From Melastoma dodecandrum (lineage: Eukaryota; Streptophyta; Magnoliopsida; Myrtales; Melastomataceae): a DNA stretch of 64,000 nucleotides. Positions 35,989 through 44,809 of this stretch are shown here, one piece after another. The stretch is from NCBI GenBank assembly GCA_029817715.1, contig JARUPY010000398.1, positions 2,418,001 through 2,482,000 of the forward strand, given 5' to 3'. The notes beneath the pieces are model-generated. The model saw nothing but the letters and a program-made list of their open reading frames with translations, searched no databases and was not told where the DNA came from. Position 1 is the stretch's first letter; each line of letters begins with the position of its first letter. The position numbers were made by a program, and so were the translations under genes.

Positions 35989-36245
35989 AGCCAGCGCTCC
36001 ATGAAGACTGCGGTCAGAAGCGTGCCGGGCACCGACAGCAGCGTGAGGCAAAGGGCGAGATCGATGAAGGAGGCCTGATCCGTCGCGAAGGTCATCAGCG
36101 CGAGAACGAGCGCCGCCAAGCTGCCGGCCATCTGGACGGCGGCGAGCCGTGAAGTCACGCTCCCCCGCAATGCGGCGACGGCAACGAGCGCGAAAGGTGG
36201 GACGAGGAGCAGCGTCGCCAGCGTCCAGGCGTTCACGCGGGCCAC
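35985..36245 (-). CDS. mnhF: Mrp/Mnh-type antiporter subunit F
   Basis: An 86-residue subunit with three helices (NAWTLATLLLVPPFALVAVAAL, then VQMAGSLAALVLALMTF, then a final DLALCLTLLSVPGTLLTAVFMERWL). This is the MnhF/MrpF layout. The start is GTG 36245, inside the end of mnhE (13-base overlap); GTG 36236 is an alternative. Confidence 0.84.
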   Translation of the reverse strand: MARVNAWTLATLLLVPPFALVAVAALRGSVTSRLAAVQMAGSLAALVLALMTFATDQASFIDLALCLTLLSVPGTLLTAVFMERWL

Positions 36246-36706
36246 CGTGCATCGCCGGTCGCCGGCTTCGGTGGCATCGTGTGGAGGATGAGCGTATCCG
36301 ATCGATCACCGCGGATGACGAAGCCGCGCGGCGCGAGCGAGACGCCGAGCACCGCGAGCGCCCGGCGGCCGGCCGAGGTCGCGTCGTCGCCGCCTGGCTC
36401 GAAGGTCTGGCGTACGAACGCGCCGCGCTGCCCTCGCGCGCCGTCGAAGGCGACGCGCACGAGGTCGAGCCCGACGCTCGCGGCTTCCGGCAGCACGGCA
36501 CCCAGAGGCCGCAGAACGGCGCGCGGTGCAGGTCTGAGACAGTAATGGCGGTGCGCGACGCGCGAGAGGCCGAACGACAGGGCGGTGCCGAGCGCCGCGC
36601 AGACAAGTCCTGCGCCGATCTCGACGGCATCCGCCTGCCCGGCGAGGCCGAGGTAGAACCCGAAAAGGACAATGTACGTGAGGGCGCAGGAGACCGCGAC
36701 GCGCAT
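36233..36706 (-). CDS. mnhE: Mrp/Mnh-type antiporter subunit E
   Basis: A 157-residue subunit with N-terminal hydrophobic helices (CALTYIVLFGFYLGLAG; IGAGLVCAALGTALSF) and a soluble C-terminal part ending in DTLILHTMPPKPA, similar to the L-V-H-x-(M/L) end of MnhE. It opens the eight-gene minus-strand operon (36706 down to 32018) for proton-coupled cation transport or pH homeostasis. Confidence 0.82.
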   Translation of the reverse strand: MRVAVSCALTYIVLFGFYLGLAGQADAVEIGAGLVCAALGTALSFGLSRVAHRHYCLRPAPRAVLRPLGAVLPEAASVGLDLVRVAFDGARGQRGAFVRQTFEPGGDDATSAGRRALAVLGVSLAPRGFVIRGDRSDTLILHTMPPKPATGDARWPA

Positions 36707-36774
36707 CTGCCCTCCGGTGAACGCGACAAGCCTTCCGCAATGTCGAGCGTAGCCGTTGGGTTCCCGAAGGCTTT

Positions 36775-37443
36775 CTACGGCCGGCGCCCGACATCGAGAA
36801 TCGCGCGCGTATAATGCTCGCTGACCTCGCTGAAGGGACGATGCTGCGCATCGAAGAGCACGGCCCGATGCGTGAAGAGCACGGGCGGCACGTCGAGCGG
36901 GGCCGCCGAGGCGTCGGCGGCCGGAAGCGCGAGCGCCCAATCCTCCGGGAGCGGATGCCAGAGCACCTCGACCGCGAAGGTCTCGCGCGTCGGCGCGAGG
37001 GCCGCGACCACCTTGCCGAAGGGCTCGTCGCTCGTCTCGAGCGCGCGGTTCATGTCGGGCGACAGGCGCGCGGGCACGTACCAATTGTCGGCTTCGGACA
37101 GGACGTGCTCGCCGCAAGCGAGCCGCACGTGGCGGAAGCGCACCGGCTCGTTCGGCCCGACGCCGAGGCGGCCGCGGACGGCGGCATCGGCCGCCTTCTC
37201 GACGCCGCGGTCGAGCTCCGCGCGGACCTTGGGTGCCACCGCCATGGCGTGCGTCGCGCACCAATGTTCCAGCGTGCGTGTCGCGCTGCGGCTCGCCAGG
37301 ATCTCGGCGTTCAAGGTCTCCATCGAGGCGAGCGCCTCGAGCCGGGCCAGGAACGTCTCGGGCCGCGCGGCGGCCGCATCCGCCACGAACACGTGCGCCA
37401 GAGCGCCGAAGCCGAGCAGGCGGGGAGCGGAAGGTGATCGCAT
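36775..37443 (-). CDS. Chorismate-lyase/UTRA-fold-like protein (tentative)
   Basis: A 222-residue protein. After a possible short signal or hydrophobic start it has METLNAEILASRSATRTLEHWCATH, then VRFRHVRLACGEHVLSEADNWYVP, then HPLPEDWALALPAA and LFTHRAVLFDAQHRPFSEVSEHYTRAIL. The order of a substrate-site Arg, the WYVP strand and a terminal EVSEHYTR strand is like the UbiC/UTRA fold, so chorismate-lyase-like is a guess of moderate strength. It lies upstream of the mnh operon in the same direction, 68 bases away, and diverges from lutA. Confidence 0.5.
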   Translation of the reverse strand: MRSPSAPRLLGFGALAHVFVADAAAARPETFLARLEALASMETLNAEILASRSATRTLEHWCATHAMAVAPKVRAELDRGVEKAADAAVRGRLGVGPNEPVRFRHVRLACGEHVLSEADNWYVPARLSPDMNRALETSDEPFGKVVAALAPTRETFAVEVLWHPLPEDWALALPAADASAAPLDVPPVLFTHRAVLFDAQHRPFSEVSEHYTRAILDVGRRP

Positions 37444-37507
37444 CGCCTCACCCCTCGCATTCTCGCGCGCTGCGGTCTATGCCCGTCTCTCGCCCAGGGA
37501 GACCGCC

Positions 37508-38251
37508 ATGCGGGTCGCGCTCTTCGTGCCGTGCTACATCGATGCCTTCTTCCCCGAAGTCGGCATCGCGACGCTCGAGCTCTTGGAGCGCCTCGGCTGC
37601 GAGGTGGCCTACCCCTACGATCAGACCTGCTGCGGCCAGCCGATGGCGAACTCCGGCTGCCAGGCGGAAGCCGCGGCGACGGAGCGGCTCTTCGTCGAGA
37701 ATTTCTCGGGCTACGACCACATCGTCGGGCCGTCCGGCAGCTGCGTGAACCACGTGCGCTCGAAGTTCACGGCGGTGCCGCAGACCGATGCGGTTCGCCG
37801 TGTGCGCGCGAGCACGTTCGAGCTCGTCGAGTTCCTGCACGATGTGCTGAAGGTCGAGGCGTTTCCGTGGGCGCGCTTCGCCCACAAGGTCGGCTACCAT
37901 AACGGCTGCGGATCCCTGCGCGGTCTCGGCCATGGCCGCCCGTCCGAACTCGCGATGCCGTTCTATTCGAAACCGCTCGATCTCCTGCGAAAGGTCGAGG
38001 GCATCTCCTTCGTCGAGCCGGCGCGTCCGGACGAGTGCTGCGGCTTCGGCGGCACCTTCTCCGTCTTCGAGGAAGCGGTCTCGGTCAAGGCCGGCCAGGA
38101 CAAGGTCGAGGACCACGCGCGCGCCGGCGCCGAATACATCGTTTCGGCCGACACGTCCTGCCTGATGCACCAAAAAGGCTGCGCCGAACGGATGGGGTCC
38201 GATATGAAGTTCATCCACATCGCGGAAGTGTTGAACGGGACGGCGGGCTAA
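37508..38251 (+). CDS. lutA: Lactate utilization protein A (Fe-S binding, CCG domains)
   Basis: A 247-residue subunit of the LutABC (LldEFG) L-lactate oxidation complex. Two cysteine-rich CCG domains are present: DQTCCGQPMANSGC and PDECCGFGGTFSVFEE, each with its companion Cys (SGSCVNH; SADTSCLMH). Together with LutB and LutC it oxidises lactate to pyruvate at the membrane. First gene of a three-gene operon. Confidence 0.93.
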   Translation: MRVALFVPCYIDAFFPEVGIATLELLERLGCEVAYPYDQTCCGQPMANSGCQAEAAATERLFVENFSGYDHIVGPSGSCVNHVRSKFTAVPQTDAVRRVRASTFELVEFLHDVLKVEAFPWARFAHKVGYHNGCGSLRGLGHGRPSELAMPFYSKPLDLLRKVEGISFVEPARPDECCGFGGTFSVFEEAVSVKAGQDKVEDHARAGAEYIVSADTSCLMHQKGCAERMGSDMKFIHIAEVLNGTAG

Positions 38252-38359
38252 CGGCCGATCAGCTATACATTGCGATGCGCATCCGCGATGATTCTCGCGA
38301 ACAACAGGTCGTTCGCCGTACCCGAAGCGGGCAGCGAAGATACGGGAGAGACGTCTGAG

Positions 38360-39862
38360 ATGACCCGACCCGATTCCGAGCACGGCCAGGACGGACGACG
38401 CCTCGCCCATGCGGAGGGCGCGACGCGCCGGCTCGACGCCGACCAGCGCGAACCGCAGCCCAAGGGCGCCGTCGACCGCGCGGGTCGGCGCATCGACCAT
38501 GCAGAGGCCGCGAAACGCTTCATCGCCGCGCCGGAACACCTGAAGTTCCACGACGAGCGACTATGGGACCCGCGGACGAAGCGCGATCGCGAGGCGTTCG
38601 CGATCCCCGAGTGGGAGGAGCTGCGCGAGCTCGCCTCGCAGATCAAGGAACACACGCTCACCCATCTCGACACCTATCTCGAGCAGTTCGAGGCGGCGGC
38701 GGTCGCGAACGGCGCGCACGTGCACTGGGCGGCGGACGGCGCCGAGCACAACGCGATCGTGCTCGGGCTGCTGCGCGACCACGGCGCCAAGACGCTCATC
38801 AAGTCGAAGTCGATGCTGACCGAGGAATGCGGGATGCGCGAACATCTCGTCGCCAACGGCATCGAGGTCACCGAGACGGATCTCGGCGAGCGTATCCAAC
38901 AGCTCGACGACGAGGCGCCGAGCCATGTCGTCGTGCCTTCCGTGCATAAGCTGCGCTCGGACGTCTCCGCCGTCTTCGCACGCACGCTGGGTACGGACGC
39001 CGGGAACGATGATCCGCACTACCTTTCGGAGAGCCAGCGCCGCACGACGCGCCCGCTGATCCTCGAGGCGGATGCGGGACTGACCGGCGCGAACTTCATC
39101 GTCGCCGAGACGGGCATGGCGGTCACCTGCACGAACGAGGGCAACGCCGATCTCTCCGCCAACACGCCGCCGATCCATATCGTGTCGGTGGGCATCGAGA
39201 AGCTGATCCCGCGCATCGCGGATCTCGGCGTCTTCATCCGGCTCCTCTCGCGCAGCGCGCTCGGCTCGCCGATCACGCAATACACGTCGCACTTCAAGGC
39301 GCCGCGCCGGGGCGCCTCGATGCATATCGTCCTCGTCGACAACGGGCGCTCGGCGCGGTTGGGTCTCGAACAATTCTGGACGTCGCTCAAATGCATCCGC
39401 TGCGGCGCGTGCATGAACACGTGCCCCGTCTATCGTCGCTCGGGCGGCCTTTCCTACGGCTTCACCTACGCCGGGCCACTCGGCCTCGTCGTCGACCCGA
39501 CCTTCGACAAGCACAAGTTCTCGAACCTTCCCTTCGCCTCGACGCTGAACGGCAGCTGCACCAATGTCTGCCCGACCAAGATCAACCTCCACGAACAGAT
39601 CTACGCCTGGCGCGAGGTGATGGCGGCCGAGCACGAGGTGCCCTTCGCGAAAAAGGCGGCGATGCGCGCCGCCGGCGCCGTGCTCGGCAATCCGCGCCTC
39701 TACCGCGCGGCGATCGGCGCCGCCGGCAGCGCGCTCGACGCCCTGCCGCGTTTTGCCACCTACAACCGTTTCAACGCCTGGGGCATCGGGCGGGAAAATC
39801 CAACGAGCCCGCGCGACACGTTCCATGCCTGGTGGGCGCGCGAGCGCGGAGGTCAGCGATGA
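38360..39862 (+). CDS. lutB: Lactate utilization protein B (ferredoxin-like, LutB/LldF)
   Basis: A 500-residue iron-sulfur subunit. The LUD domain runs to about residue 310 (KSKSMLTEECGMREHL, ADAGLTGANFIVAETG), then the bis-[4Fe-4S] region with CIRCGACMNTCPVYRR and CTNVCPTKINLHEQ. The first 46 residues before DHAEAAKRF are an extra, charged extension (AHAEGATRRLDAD) not needed for the family, so a later start cannot be excluded although none with ATG/GTG is in frame nearby. A GGGAGAG site precedes ATG 38360. Confidence 0.92.
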   Translation: MTRPDSEHGQDGRRLAHAEGATRRLDADQREPQPKGAVDRAGRRIDHAEAAKRFIAAPEHLKFHDERLWDPRTKRDREAFAIPEWEELRELASQIKEHTLTHLDTYLEQFEAAAVANGAHVHWAADGAEHNAIVLGLLRDHGAKTLIKSKSMLTEECGMREHLVANGIEVTETDLGERIQQLDDEAPSHVVVPSVHKLRSDVSAVFARTLGTDAGNDDPHYLSESQRRTTRPLILEADAGLTGANFIVAETGMAVTCTNEGNADLSANTPPIHIVSVGIEKLIPRIADLGVFIRLLSRSALGSPITQYTSHFKAPRRGASMHIVLVDNGRSARLGLEQFWTSLKCIRCGACMNTCPVYRRSGGLSYGFTYAGPLGLVVDPTFDKHKFSNLPFASTLNGSCTNVCPTKINLHEQIYAWREVMAAEHEVPFAKKAAMRAAGAVLGNPRLYRAAIGAAGSALDALPRFATYNRFNAWGIGRENPTSPRDTFHAWWARERGGQR

Positions 39863-39936
39863 GGCTGAAGGGCTCGCGTCCGACGCGGTCACCGTTGCCC
39901 GCGTCGCCGCGCGACACGGAGGAGACCATCTCGTGA
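39859..39936 (+). CDS. Possible 25-residue coupling ORF between lutB and lutC
   Basis: A tiny frame whose ATG overlaps the lutB stop (ATGA) and whose TGA overlaps the lutC GTG (GTGA). It is Arg/Pro/Ser-rich with no family. It may simply carry ribosomes from lutB to lutC; its peptide need not have a function. Confidence 0.3.
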   Translation: MRLKGSRPTRSPLPASPRDTEETIS

Positions 39937-40526
39937 CTTCGCGCGAGACGATCCTCGCCGCCGTCCGCGCGAACAAGCCGGCGCCCCGCGCGCGGCCCGA
40001 CGTGCCGTTGTTCGACGAAGACCGCACCGACCGCCTGCTCGAGCGGTTCGCCGAGGCCTTCAAGTCCATGGGCGGCACGTTTCTCGACCCGCCGGCGGAC
40101 GATCCGCTGGCGCCGGTGCGCGCCCGCATCGCCGAGGCGGCCGTCGTCGTCTCGCGTGTGCCGGAGGTCGAGGGGACGCACGCGCTCGACCTCGACGCCG
40201 AGCCGCGCAGCCTCGCGGATGTGGACATCGCCGTCGTGCGGGCCGCCTTCGGCGTGGCGGAAACGGGGTCGGTCGCGCTCACCGAGTCGGAACTCGGCGT
40301 CAACACGCTCGGCTATCTCGCGCAGCACCTCATCGTCCTGCTCGATCCGGCGGACATCCTGCCCAACCTGCACCACGCCTATCGTCGGCCGGAGTTCGCT
40401 CAGGCGCGTTACACCGTGTTTCATACCGGACCGTCGGCGACCGCGGATATCGAGGGCGTGCTGATCCGAGGCGCACAGGGCGTGCGCTCGCTCAGCCTCC
40501 TGCCTTTGCGTCGGGGTCCGTCCTGA
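39933..40526 (+). CDS. lutC: Lactate utilization protein C
   Basis: A 197-residue LUD-domain protein, the third part of LutABC. Recognisable are AAFGVAETGSVAL, LGYLAQHLIVLLDPADIL and FHTGPSATADIEGVLIRGAQG. Start is GTG 39933 after a GGAGGA site. The last 35 bases overlap the converging PsiE-like gene. Confidence 0.9.
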   Translation: MTSRETILAAVRANKPAPRARPDVPLFDEDRTDRLLERFAEAFKSMGGTFLDPPADDPLAPVRARIAEAAVVVSRVPEVEGTHALDLDAEPRSLADVDIAVVRAAFGVAETGSVALTESELGVNTLGYLAQHLIVLLDPADILPNLHHAYRRPEFAQARYTVFHTGPSATADIEGVLIRGAQGVRSLSLLPLRRGPS

Positions 40527-41007
40527 CGCCGCGGCTGCGGCGCGACATGTAGATCGAGATGATCAGCACGAGCACGAGCCCGCCGAGGACGCCGAGTTCG
40601 ATCATCGCGTGATTGAATTCGAGGGTGCTCTGGCCCTTGCCTTGGTCGGCGACCTCCACGGTGACGATCAGGATCCGCCGGACGCAGGCGATCAGGCCGA
40701 CGATGAGGAACGGCTCGACCGCGATCTGATCCCGGGCGATGGACTGACGAACCGTGTGCAGGATCTCGACCAGCATCAGCACGAACAGCAGCTTGTCGAC
40801 GACGAGGAACACGTTTTCCGTGTTCGGCCAGTGCTTCGTCACGTCCCACACGCCGGCCAGCGTGCCGGTGAGGAGGAGCAGCGTCGTGAAGATCAGGATG
40901 ATGCCGATGCCGACCGTGATCCAATGCTCGACATGCGTGAAGCGCCGCGTCGCCGTCTGGTTGTGAACGTCGGGTTCGTCTTCGCTCGTCTCGGCCCGCT
41001 GGCTCAT
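40492..41007 (-). CDS. PsiE-like membrane protein
   Basis: A 171-residue protein with four membrane helices: GIGIILIFTTLLLLTGTL, VFLVVDKLLFVLMLVEILHTV, VEPFLIVGLIACVRRILIV and MIELGVLGGLVLVLIISIYM. The second and third helices with VEILHTVRQSI and VEPFLIVGLIACVRRIL fit the phosphate-starvation-inducible PsiE family; its role is unknown. It converges on lutC with overlap. Confidence 0.75.
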   Translation of the reverse strand: MSQRAETSEDEPDVHNQTATRRFTHVEHWITVGIGIILIFTTLLLLTGTLAGVWDVTKHWPNTENVFLVVDKLLFVLMLVEILHTVRQSIARDQIAVEPFLIVGLIACVRRILIVTVEVADQGKGQSTLEFNHAMIELGVLGGLVLVLIISIYMSRRSRGVRTDPDAKAGG

Positions 41008-41111
41008 GATCGTCGGCTCCGCTCGAGCACAAGGTGGCGCGGCGTCGCGTAAAGTCGAGCTTGCGGCGTGCGGGTGACCGCGCCGAACTGCCGAGGCCTG
41101 CATGAACGAAA

Positions 41112-41133
41112 ACGCCGGCCCGAAGGCCGGCGT
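41112..41133 (-). terminator. Rho-independent terminator (UUCG loop)
   Basis: ACGCCGGCC (41112-41120) pairs with GGCCGGCGT (41125-41133). On the minus strand the loop reads TTCG and the stem is followed by TTTCG. It lies 23 bases after the stop of the minus-strand gene at 41157, so it ends that transcript. Confidence 0.8.
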
Positions 41134-41156
41134 CGCGATGATCCCAGGGGACCGAC

Positions 41157-41429
41157 TTACATCTTGCCGGGCGTGTCGGTCGTGTCCGGAGCCGGGCCGC
41201 CGTTCTTCATCTCGCGCTGCTGCTTGTTGTAGAGGTGGCGGCGGTACATGCCCGCCGCGCAACCGGCCATGAAGCCACGCACGCCATGATGGACCATGTG
41301 GCCGGCGACCGCGCCAGCCGCGCCGTACTTCAGGCAGCCGCCCGGCGCGGCCTCGGAGACCGGGGCCGACAGGGTGAGACCGGCGGCGACGCTGCCGCAA
41401 AGCACAAGGGAAAGCATCGTCTTCTTCAT
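41157..41429 (-). CDS. Small exported glycine-rich protein
   Basis: A 90-residue protein with a clear signal peptide (MKKTMLSLVLCGSVAAG to PVSEA). The mature part has a glycine-zipper-like helix (GAAGAVAGHMVHHGVRGFMAGCAAGMY) and a polar tail. No family recognised; proteins of this type are common envelope proteins in Hyphomicrobiales. It has its own terminator. Confidence 0.65.
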   Translation of the reverse strand: MKKTMLSLVLCGSVAAGLTLSAPVSEAAPGGCLKYGAAGAVAGHMVHHGVRGFMAGCAAGMYRRHLYNKQQREMKNGGPAPDTTDTPGKM

Positions 41430-41563
41430 CGCTGTAACCTCTCGACCGCGCTCTCGCGCGGGGTGATGAACGTGCCGCCAAGCTTTCGGTTCGCGGACGT
41501 TCGGAAAGCTTGGACGTATGCCGATGAACCGGAGATGACAGAGACCTTCAGACGAAAGTCGAC

Positions 41564-43327
41564 ATGCTTCCCACCCTCGCCGTCCTCCTCGCCGCCTCGG
41601 TCGTCTTCGTCTCGCTCTCGCGCGCGGCAGGTTTCGGCTCGATCCTCGGCTATCTCGTCGCCGGCGTGCTGATCGGCCCCTCCGTGCTGCGGCTCGTCAC
41701 CGATGTGGAGGTCATCAAGGCGATCTCCGAGTTCGGCGTCCTGATGCTGCTCTTCCTCATCGGGCTGGAGCTGCGCCCGCAGCGCATCTGGCTGATGAGA
41801 CGCGTCGTGTTCGGCCTCGGCGCGGCCCAGGTCGCGCTCACTGGCGCACTCCTCGCCGGGCTGATCGTCGCCGCCGGCCTGGCGGACGCGCGCGGAGCGG
41901 CGGTCCTCGGCGTCGGCCTGGCGCTGTCGTCGACCGCGATCGTGTTGCCGATGTTGGGTGAGCGCGACCTGCTCGGCAGCGGGTCCGGCCGCGACACGTT
42001 CGCGGTGCTGCTCTTCCAGGACATCGCCTCGGTGCCGATCGTCGCCGCCCTGCCGCTCCTCGGCGACCACGGCGCGAGCGGCCCGATCCTGCCGCCGCTC
42101 CTCAAGGGCGCCGCCGCCGTCGCCGTGATCCTGCTTGGCGGCCGCTACCTGGTCCGCCCCGTCTTCCGCGTCGTCGGGCGAATCCGCACGACCGAGGTCT
42201 TTACCGCCGCCGCCCTCCTGACCGTCGCGACGGCGGCGGTGGTCTCCGACGTCGCGGGCCTGCCGATGTCGCTCGGCGCCTTCGCGGCCGGCGTCATTCT
42301 CTCCGAATCCGAATATCGGCACGAGCTGCAGGTCGACATCGAACCGTTCGAGGGCTTGCTCCTCGGTTTCTTCTTCATCTCGATCGGGATGGAGGCCAAC
42401 GTGCGCCTGGCGCTCGCCGAGCCGGTGGCCATCGCGGGGAGCGTCGCGGCTCTCGTCGCGATCAAGATCGCGGTCGCCTTCCAGCTCGAGCGCTGGCGCG
42501 GCCAGACGCTGGTGCGCTCGATCCGTTTCGCCCTCGCCTTGCCCCAAGGCAGCGAATTCGGCTTCGTGCTCTTCAGCGCAGCCCTCGCGGCAGGCGTCCT
42601 CCAGAAAGAGGCGCTCGAGCGTGCGACCCTCGTCGTCGCGATCTCGATGGCGGTCTCGCCGCTGCTGTTCGCCCTCTCGGAGCGCCTCGTCATCCCGCGG
42701 CTGATGTCGCGCCTCAAGCCGGTACGGGAAGAGCCGATCGATGCCGGTCCCGCGCCCGTCGTGATCGCCGGCTTCGGGCGCATGGGACAGATCGTCGGCC
42801 GCTGCCTGCGCCTGCGCAAGATCGCGTTCAACGCGCTCGACGCCGACCCCGACAACATCGAGACCCTGCGCCGCTACGGCACCAAGGTGTTCTTCGGCGA
42901 TCCGACCCGCGTCGAGCTTCTGCGCGCGGTCGGCGCCGCGGACGCGAAGATCCTCGTCGTGACGCTGGCGGATCCGGCACAGAACCTGGCGCTCGTCGAG
43001 CGGGCAAAAGAGAACTTCCCCGACCTCAAGATCTACGCGCGGGCCCGCAACCGGCGCCACGCGCTTCTTCTGATGAACCAGGACATCGAAGGCGTCGTGC
43101 GCGAGACCTTTTTCTCCGGCCTGAGGCTGACCGAGCTGGCGCTGCAGGGCGTCGGCCTCGATGCGGACGACGCGCGCCGCACCGTCCACGCCTTCCGCGA
43201 GCGCGACGAGGCGCTGCTCGTGGCGCAGAAAGACCTCTACGACGACGAAAGCCAGCTCATCCAGACCGCGCGTCAGGCCGCGCAGGAGCTGCAGGAGCTG
43301 TTCGAGGACGATACGGCCGAGGCGTGA
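41564..43327 (+). CDS. CPA2 monovalent cation:proton antiporter (KefB/KefC-like)
   Basis: A 587-residue protein: about 12 membrane helices (residues 1-380) followed by an RCK/TrkA-N regulatory domain from about residue 398 (VVIAGFGRMGQIVGRCL). LMLLFLIGLELRPQRIW is the signature loop of Kef-type proteins. FLILPQGSEFGF-like (ALPQGSEFGFVLF) and the helix with DIASVP carry the transport acidic residues. It exports K+ in exchange for H+, perhaps under glutathione or nucleotide control; the exact ligand is not visible. Confidence 0.9.
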   Translation: MLPTLAVLLAASVVFVSLSRAAGFGSILGYLVAGVLIGPSVLRLVTDVEVIKAISEFGVLMLLFLIGLELRPQRIWLMRRVVFGLGAAQVALTGALLAGLIVAAGLADARGAAVLGVGLALSSTAIVLPMLGERDLLGSGSGRDTFAVLLFQDIASVPIVAALPLLGDHGASGPILPPLLKGAAAVAVILLGGRYLVRPVFRVVGRIRTTEVFTAAALLTVATAAVVSDVAGLPMSLGAFAAGVILSESEYRHELQVDIEPFEGLLLGFFFISIGMEANVRLALAEPVAIAGSVAALVAIKIAVAFQLERWRGQTLVRSIRFALALPQGSEFGFVLFSAALAAGVLQKEALERATLVVAISMAVSPLLFALSERLVIPRLMSRLKPVREEPIDAGPAPVVIAGFGRMGQIVGRCLRLRKIAFNALDADPDNIETLRRYGTKVFFGDPTRVELLRAVGAADAKILVVTLADPAQNLALVERAKENFPDLKIYARARNRRHALLLMNQDIEGVVRETFFSGLRLTELALQGVGLDADDARRTVHAFRERDEALLVAQKDLYDDESQLIQTARQAAQELQELFEDDTAEA

Positions 43328-43333
43328 GCTCCG

Positions 43334-44557
43334 TCACGGGGCCGGCGGTTTGGGCTTGAAGCGCGGAAAAAGGAAATAGACCAGCGGAAGGAGCAACGTG
43401 GTCCAGAACCACCCGATCCGCTCCGTCCAGGTCTTCAGGAGGTCGAACCAGCCGTCGATCGTATGCGGTGGCCAGTCGACGCGGACATGGATCTGCTTGG
43501 TCAGCGTGCGGGCGTTGCGCGTCCCTTCGTGCCCGTCCACCGTCAAAACGGCATCGAGCGTGAGGATGAGGAACTGGTCACCGTCCGTCTTCGGCGTGAC
43601 CTCCCAGGTCCAGGTCGTCGTCTGCGCCTTGCTGATGAGCTGCGTCTGCGGCCCGGAAGGCGAGATGTCGAAGGCGGTTCCCCCGCTGAGCGTCGCCGCC
43701 ATGCGATCGGCGACCTTGAGATTGGCACTCTCGCGCTGGCCGGCCTCGGTCAGCAGCGCCTCGAGCGCCTCCGGCGCAAGAGTGGTCGACAGGACCGCCT
43801 GCACCACGGCCGGCCGCCCGATCGTCATGGCGCCGGGGTTGTTGAAGGCGATGGTGCCGTCGGTCATCTTGGCGAGTGCAACATCCAGCGGCGACGCGCT
43901 CGGCGTTCCATTCTGCGGCTGTGCGGCGACCACGATGTCCGTGCCGGGCGTGAAGGCGTGACGATGGGGGACGCGGGAGAAGGTCGTGTCCCCGCCAAAC
44001 CCGCCGTTGAAGATGTCGGGCTGGGTCACGCTCGCGATCACCGTCGTCGTCTTGGCGTCGAACGTCCCGCCATTCTGCTTCTTGAAGATGTCGAACGACT
44101 TGTCGATGAACGCATCACGCGCCAGCGTTCGCGTGCCCGATTGCAGCGGCTTCGGGATCAGCGCCACGAGACGCCGTTTGACGTAATCGTCGGCGAGAAG
44201 CGCGATCCGGCTCGGTGGGTCCTTGCCGGCGATGCACGACTTCGACTCCTGATCGATGTCCTGCAGCGCGGAGGCTTGTTGCTGCGCGACGTTCGAGCGC
44301 AACTCGACGAGATCGGTCGTCTGGCCGCCGGCGGTCGCCTTCGTGGGATCGATCTTGGCGCCCTTTGCATCGGCGATCAGCTTGTCGATCGCGGCCAGTT
44401 CCGTCGCGTAGGCGAGCTTGACCGCATTGTCGGCCAGGCTCGACGCTTGGGTGCAGGCCGCTTCGTCGGCCGGCGCGGCCGAAACGAGCGACACCGGCGC
44501 GACGAGAAGCACGAGCACCACGGCGAGCGGCGAAATCAAAAGGCTCCGGAACGACAT
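43334..44557 (-). CDS. Exported, C-terminally anchored beta-domain protein of unknown function
   Basis: A 407-residue protein with a signal peptide (residues 1 to about 27), a helical part with short repeats of Ala/Leu/Asp (30-140), a middle part with a FDIFKKQNGGTFD segment, then a beta-rich domain with TWTWEVTPKTDGDQFLILTLDAVL, and a final membrane helix (IGWFWTTLLLPLVYFLFP). The W-T-W-E-V-x-P...G...L segment recurs in uncharacterised bacterial membrane proteins, some in conflict-type loci. ATG 44557 gives the signal peptide; a GTG at 44584 is also in frame. Confidence 0.65.
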   Translation of the reverse strand: MSFRSLLISPLAVVLVLLVAPVSLVSAAPADEAACTQASSLADNAVKLAYATELAAIDKLIADAKGAKIDPTKATAGGQTTDLVELRSNVAQQQASALQDIDQESKSCIAGKDPPSRIALLADDYVKRRLVALIPKPLQSGTRTLARDAFIDKSFDIFKKQNGGTFDAKTTTVIASVTQPDIFNGGFGGDTTFSRVPHRHAFTPGTDIVVAAQPQNGTPSASPLDVALAKMTDGTIAFNNPGAMTIGRPAVVQAVLSTTLAPEALEALLTEAGQRESANLKVADRMAATLSGGTAFDISPSGPQTQLISKAQTTTWTWEVTPKTDGDQFLILTLDAVLTVDGHEGTRNARTLTKQIHVRVDWPPHTIDGWFDLLKTWTERIGWFWTTLLLPLVYFLFPRFKPKPPAP

Positions 44558-44809
44558 GGCCGCTCGCAATTCATCAGCGATCACCGCTTAGAGCGAGACG
44601 CCAAACCACAGGCCTGTCAATAGAGGGCAGACGCATGTCGAATGCGACTTAAGTTTCGGTTGCGAAGGCGACCCCTGAGATATCGCGAGACGACGCGAAG
44701 GCACGTCAACGAGGCCTCCCGCGTCGAAAGACATCCGATCATCGATCGAAAAGACTTGGATCGATTTCCGCCTGGCGGGATTGGGCGCGGTCTCGAACGT
44801 GAGGTCGAC

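Noticed and set aside
41426..43189. 587-residue open frame antisense to the CPA2 antiporter gene
   Set aside because: Arg/Asp/His-rich composition without any domain is typical of the opposite strand of high-GC genes; the plus-strand protein is a clear family member.
44642..44809. N-terminal extension of the small membrane protein from 44642
   Set aside because: Arg-rich stretch without hydrophobic or conserved character; ATG 44810 has a better ribosome site.
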